Positions 60,867 through 64,000 of a stretch of 64,000 nucleotides of DNA are shown in pieces. Origin of the DNA: Chimonanthus salicifolius (Eukaryota; Streptophyta; Magnoliopsida; Laurales; Calycanthaceae); contig CM023540.1 in the NCBI GenBank assembly GCA_013350335.1, forward strand, positions 4,588,001-4,652,000. The letters run 5' to 3'. How positions within the stretch are numbered: the stretch's first letter is position 1; each line of letters starts with the position of its first letter. The translations under genes and the position numbers were made by a program. Under the pieces are notes generated by a model. That model did no database searches and was not told the origin of the DNA. It saw nothing but the letters and a program-made list of their open reading frames with translations.

Positions 60867-61835
60867 TGATGCAGCCATCAGAAGCTCAATCGAATCGGGT
60901 GAGATCGAGGAAGGCCCATTTGATGAAAACAAGGCCCGTCTGAATTTATTTTCGACCCGATTGAACTTAGAACTGATGGAGGGAAGAGGGGACCCCAAAC
61001 ACAACCATTGGACCCCACTCGTACCAAAATTAAAGCCCGTTAACATCAGTTTGAGCCTGGGCCCGTTTGGGAGACATTTTGGGATCAAAATCCCAATAAA
61101 CCAAACTCGTTTGTTGCCTCAAGGGTCCCACTTCAAAATACACATCAGCTGCTGAGTCATCATCCATGTGGACTCCACCTGGAGTGCCAACACAGCAGAA
61201 AATCCAATCAACTCAGGCGTGAACCATGTGGGCCTGCTTGGAATCAAAGTTAGAAAAAAACCCAAAATGAAAAATTTCCATTGGATGTGGTTTCCAATTC
61301 AAGCCAGGATAATCATCGACCCATGTGCAATTTTAAACAGCAAGGATCCTCACTCAATGGCAGAAAAAGCTCCACCCAAACAGAAAGAAAAACCGCAGCA
61401 AAGACGTGGAGATTTCCAGTGCTAGTTGGCCTGGATATTTGCAGGATGTTTGCATGACAATAAATCAAACTAAGGGCTGAGATTTTAGATCCAGGTTCAG
61501 CTCAGGATTTCTAGCAGATCAGGAGCATTTTTTCGGTCTTAAAAATCTGAGTAGGGAAGGAAAAATTTCTGCATGATCTGACGTTAATGGGCCTGGGTTG
61601 GAGAACAATCTAGATTATTTTTAAGGATCTGTTTTTCAAGGCAACATGAAGGACTCAGTGGCTGAAATTTAACCCACATTGGACGAGGATCTTAGCAAGT
61701 TTCTTTCTGTAATTTTCTTTCTTTTTTATTATCCAATAATTAAGGAAAAGACAGCAGGCCCAATCGGCCAGGACGTCCTGTTGGATCTAATTGATTTTCT
61801 TCTTTTATTTTCTTATTTTTCAGTCAAATAAGGCC

Positions 61836-61844
61836 TATAAATTT
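61836..61844 (+). promoter_or_regulatory. TATA box of the Tat-like 3' LTR
   Basis: TATAAATTT in an AT-rich context. The left copy has lost it (CAATAAATT). Confidence 0.4.
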
Positions 61845-62824
61845 AGTGTTTGGCCAAGCTTTGTGAATTTCTAAATTTGATGAATGAAAATTGAAGCAAA
61901 GTTGCTTTGGAACGTGATGCAGGACAGGGAATGGGGTAACCCTAAATGCCTAGTTTGAGATTCGACACCAAAGTAAAGAACCCTAAAATGCCTAATGCAA
62001 CCCAATTTGGGGAAAACTTTGATATGTCCTAATTCTAAATGAGCTGAAATTAATCACCAAACTAATATTGCAAATTCAAAATATAAATTCACCACATATA
62101 ATCAAAGTAATTCTTGGAGATCTAATGTAGACAATTATATAATAATCCACACCTAATTACAAGTCAAAGTAGGAGGCCCTCAAAACAAAGAGGCTTATCA
62201 GGTCTTGCATGTATGTAGATCCATCACCAAACGGGACTGATTTGGGTTGTTTGATCATAAGATGGTGATAAAAACAAAATATGGCAACAGTATAAGGGTT
62301 ATTAGGGATTACGGAAGTGGCAAAAGGCTTAGGAAGTGGTTGGACATGCTAAGATCGGGGGTAGAAATGTGGGACAGATATCAGGAAAGGCTAAGGAAGG
62401 ATTATGGCAGCACATAGATGGGGAAAATCAGATTGGGACAGCGCTGTATTGGCCGATAAAGGGTTGTGGCAGCAAAAGGGACATGGTGTGGGGTAGCGAA
62501 GGCAAGTGGATTTGACGTTATTGTATTTGATGTTATTTTCTTGCTTAGTCTTTTCCATTTAGTTTGTGTTTTTTTTATGAGGGCAAAGTTAACATTTCTG
62601 AATTATTGTAATGGGGGGATTTATGTCTTTTAAGCTCTTTCATTAGTAGTTGCCCTAAGGCATTAGGAAGTCAACAAGGAGTCGCCGGCCCCTTGTCTTT
62701 GTTTTCTTATTTAAGTCTTGTATGGAGGATTTTCGAAGCGAATGAAGAATAATGAAAGCTTTGTAAAACCCTAGCCCATGACCATGTCATGGTTCGGGTT
62801 CGACATGAGAGCTTCCCGCAGTGA

Positions 62825-63235
62825 GTGGCTAAGAAATTGCAAGCCAGAAGTACTGGTCCTATTAAGATTATTAGACAAGTTGGTCCCAATGCTTATGTAT
62901 TAGACATTTCATCTAATCTTGGGATTAGTTCGACTTTCAATGTTGAGGGTCTTGTTCCGTTCTTGGGTCCAGCATCTATTTCGCCCAATCATTTTCAAGA
63001 CCCAACCAACACCCCCTGCCCCAGACCATGACCAACAGCCTGCTCCTTTACTGCGTCCCATTCCAACCACCAGAGATGTTAGTGAGGGTATCGTAAACGA
63101 TAGAGTGGTCTCCACGACCTGAGGGGGATATCAGAAATACCTTGTGCATTGGAAGGGTCGACCAGATTCAGAGCAGACTTGGATTACTCACGAGGAGCTT
63201 CAGAGACTTGATCCAAAAGTTAGATCGTTATGACA
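62825..63235 (+). pseudogene. Integrase C-terminus and chromodomain
   Basis: An ORF (62825-63031) gives KLQARSTGPIKIIRQVGPNA and ISSTFNVEGLVPF, the standard gypsy integrase end. After a frame change (about 63115-63235) the reading gives GYQKYLVHWKGRPDSEQTWI, a chromodomain with the usual W-KG--DSE-TW pattern. Chromodomains can steer insertion toward particular chromatin. All upstream domains are deleted. Confidence 0.8.
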
Positions 63236-63727
63236 GCCGCACATCAGGAGTTTATGTGGGTAGCCAACCTCACCAGTATTGGCACCCGCACCGACATCAT
63301 TATCGACAACGACTGAGGACGACAGACGATCTTCTGCGGTTGAATTCCTTTTAATTGCAGATCCGACACGTCAGCACTCTCTCCTAGTCGTTCAGAGCTT
63401 CAAAGTTTTACATTGATCTTCCTCGACAGGGTCGAGTTCTTTCTCGGGCGAGGAGAATGATGCAGGAACATTTCCTAGTGGTTTTTATGTTATTTTGTTT
63501 TAGTCTTCTCTAGTTAGTTTTTTTGTTTTGATTATATGAGGGAAAATATGTCATTTTGAATTATTGTAATGAGGGAGGGCACTTATATCATTTCAATTTC
63601 ATTAGTGGTTGCCTTAGGGCAACAAGAAACCAATAAGGAGCCACCGGCCCCTTAATGGTGTTTTGTTATTTAAACTCTTGTATTAAGTATTTTTCGAAGT
63701 TAATGAACATGATGAAGATTTCTGTGG

Positions 63728-63812
63728 AAAAAAAACACAAACTAAATAGAAAAGACTAAGCAAAAAAATAACATCAAATCCAATAATAATAATAATAAAT
63801 GATCCCACATCA
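63728..63812 (-). repeat. Inverted LTR start at the right end of the small gypsy copy
   Basis: Read on the minus strand, this begins TGATGTGGGATC and continues ATTTGATGTTATTTTTTTGC, AGTCTTTTCTATTTAGTTTG. It matches plus-strand 62526-62575 nearly base for base. It therefore gives the element an inverted terminal repeat. Confidence 0.7.
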
Positions 63813-64000
63813 GAACCTCTCCTAGTTTGGTGAGTTTGAATTTCTTTTGAATTTAATTTTGTTATTGTGTTGGGTTGATTTTAATTAGAAGTAATTGGAT
63901 TAATTGTTTGCAATTTGAATTTAAGTGTTCAATTAGTACATTCATCTGTTATTTAATGAAAATTGGATTCCGCACTCCAAATAAATTCATTAGAAGGTTC

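Larger units (their letters stand above)
61915..63812 (+). mobile_element. Small rearranged Ty3/gypsy chromovirus copy
   Basis: It inserts in the Tat-like LTR between GAACG (61910-61914) and GAACC (63813-63817), a 4-of-5 duplication; the uninterrupted left LTR reads GGAACCTCTCC. It has a 5' LTR (about 61915-62775, with about 580 bp extra DNA at 61930-62510), an integrase C-terminus and chromodomain, a polypurine tract GGGCGAGGAGAA (63446-63457), and a 3' LTR from 63458. Matching LTR sequence is at 62512-62760 and 63480-63725. The right end (63728-63812) is inverted LTR sequence. Confidence 0.7.
55195..64000 (+). mobile_element. Tat-like Ty3/gypsy element without pol (LARD-like), nested insertions
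   Basis: Two copies of one LTR lie in direct orientation: about 55195-59398 and 60867 to beyond the window end. Between them are a primer-site-like TTGGCGACTGGGGA (59407-59420) and a polypurine-like CCAGGGGGGA (60856-60866). Internal DNA of about 1.45 kb encodes only a short coiled-coil piece and, just before the tract, a FFQPGGMMQP-like reading as at the end of some gypsy polyproteins. Each LTR copy is interrupted by another element: 55356-58271 in the left, 61915-63812 in the right. The primer site resembles the tRNA-Arg type of Tat/Ogre elements, with a short deletion. Left boundary approximate. Confidence 0.6.
60867..64000 (+). mobile_element. 3' LTR of the Tat-like element, split and cut by window end
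   Basis: Begins TGATGCAGCC after the polypurine-like tract, runs to 61914, and resumes at 63818 after the insertion, matching 58950-59132 in the left LTR. TATAAATTT at 61836-61844 is a likely promoter. It continues past 64000. Confidence 0.65.

Overview
The window is a plant (angiosperm) nuclear segment made almost entirely of nested LTR retrotransposons. One recognisable host gene is present, near the right side. Evidence for a plant: Ty1/copia elements of Sirevirus-like layout, long-LTR Ty3/gypsy chromovirus relatives and Tat-like gypsy sequence, all with plant tRNA-Met or tRNA-Arg type primer sites; AT-rich DNA with few long ORFs; and a DHHC-type S-acyltransferase with plant-type motifs and GT-AG introns. 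The species cannot be named from sequence alone.

Layout. 1-1501 is the internal part of a minus-strand Sirevirus-like copia. 1502-11535 is a second minus-strand Sirevirus-like element without pol; its left LTR is split by a solo chromovirus-type LTR (2653-5831, TSD TTTAC). 11536-14713 holds decayed copia gag, its LTR, and an oppositely oriented LTR of the same family. 14888-15424 and about 15900-17371 are fragments of other LTRs. A long LTR (D) starts at 18211 and is split by two insertions: a complete 10.5 kb non-autonomous Sirevirus-like element (18983-29531, TSD GTATG), itself carrying another solo LTR (21566-25822, TSD CTTTC), and a 19.2 kb chromovirus block (30162-49370, TSD TATAT). D resumes at 49376.

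The 19.2 kb block is the structural centrepiece. It reads LTR - pol - copia - partial LTR - pol end - protease/gag - leader - LTR, with one TSD pair on its outer edges. This fits a tandem LTR-internal-LTR-internal-LTR array made by unequal crossing over, later hit by a copia insertion and two deletions. The copia (35356-41936) keeps a 612-codon open integrase-end/RT/RNase H frame, but gag, protease and integrase are broken.

52488-54181 (minus) is a DHHC palmitoyltransferase gene with three clean exons, but the expected first exon is not seen in the window. Upstream of it lies a Tat-like gypsy element without pol (about 55195-64000+), whose two LTRs are split by a third solo chromovirus-type LTR (55356-58271, TSD AGTTT) and by a small rearranged gypsy element (61915-63812).

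The most unusual signal is that almost every LTR family here carries its own set of short palindromes, different in sequence but usually placed in the promoter-proximal part of the LTR: TTCAGTCGACTGAA in one copia, GGTTCGGCCAT/ATGGCCGAACC hairpins in the three solo LTRs, TCGGANCNTCCGA in the tandem chromovirus, CACCGA-GGGG-TCGGTG in the Sirevirus-like elements, and ACACGATCGATCGTGT in another. I saw no CRISPR, operon, tRNA or rRNA genes. No protein-coding defence or other new enzymatic system is supported. Element family names are by sequence recognition only; no database search or alignment was run.
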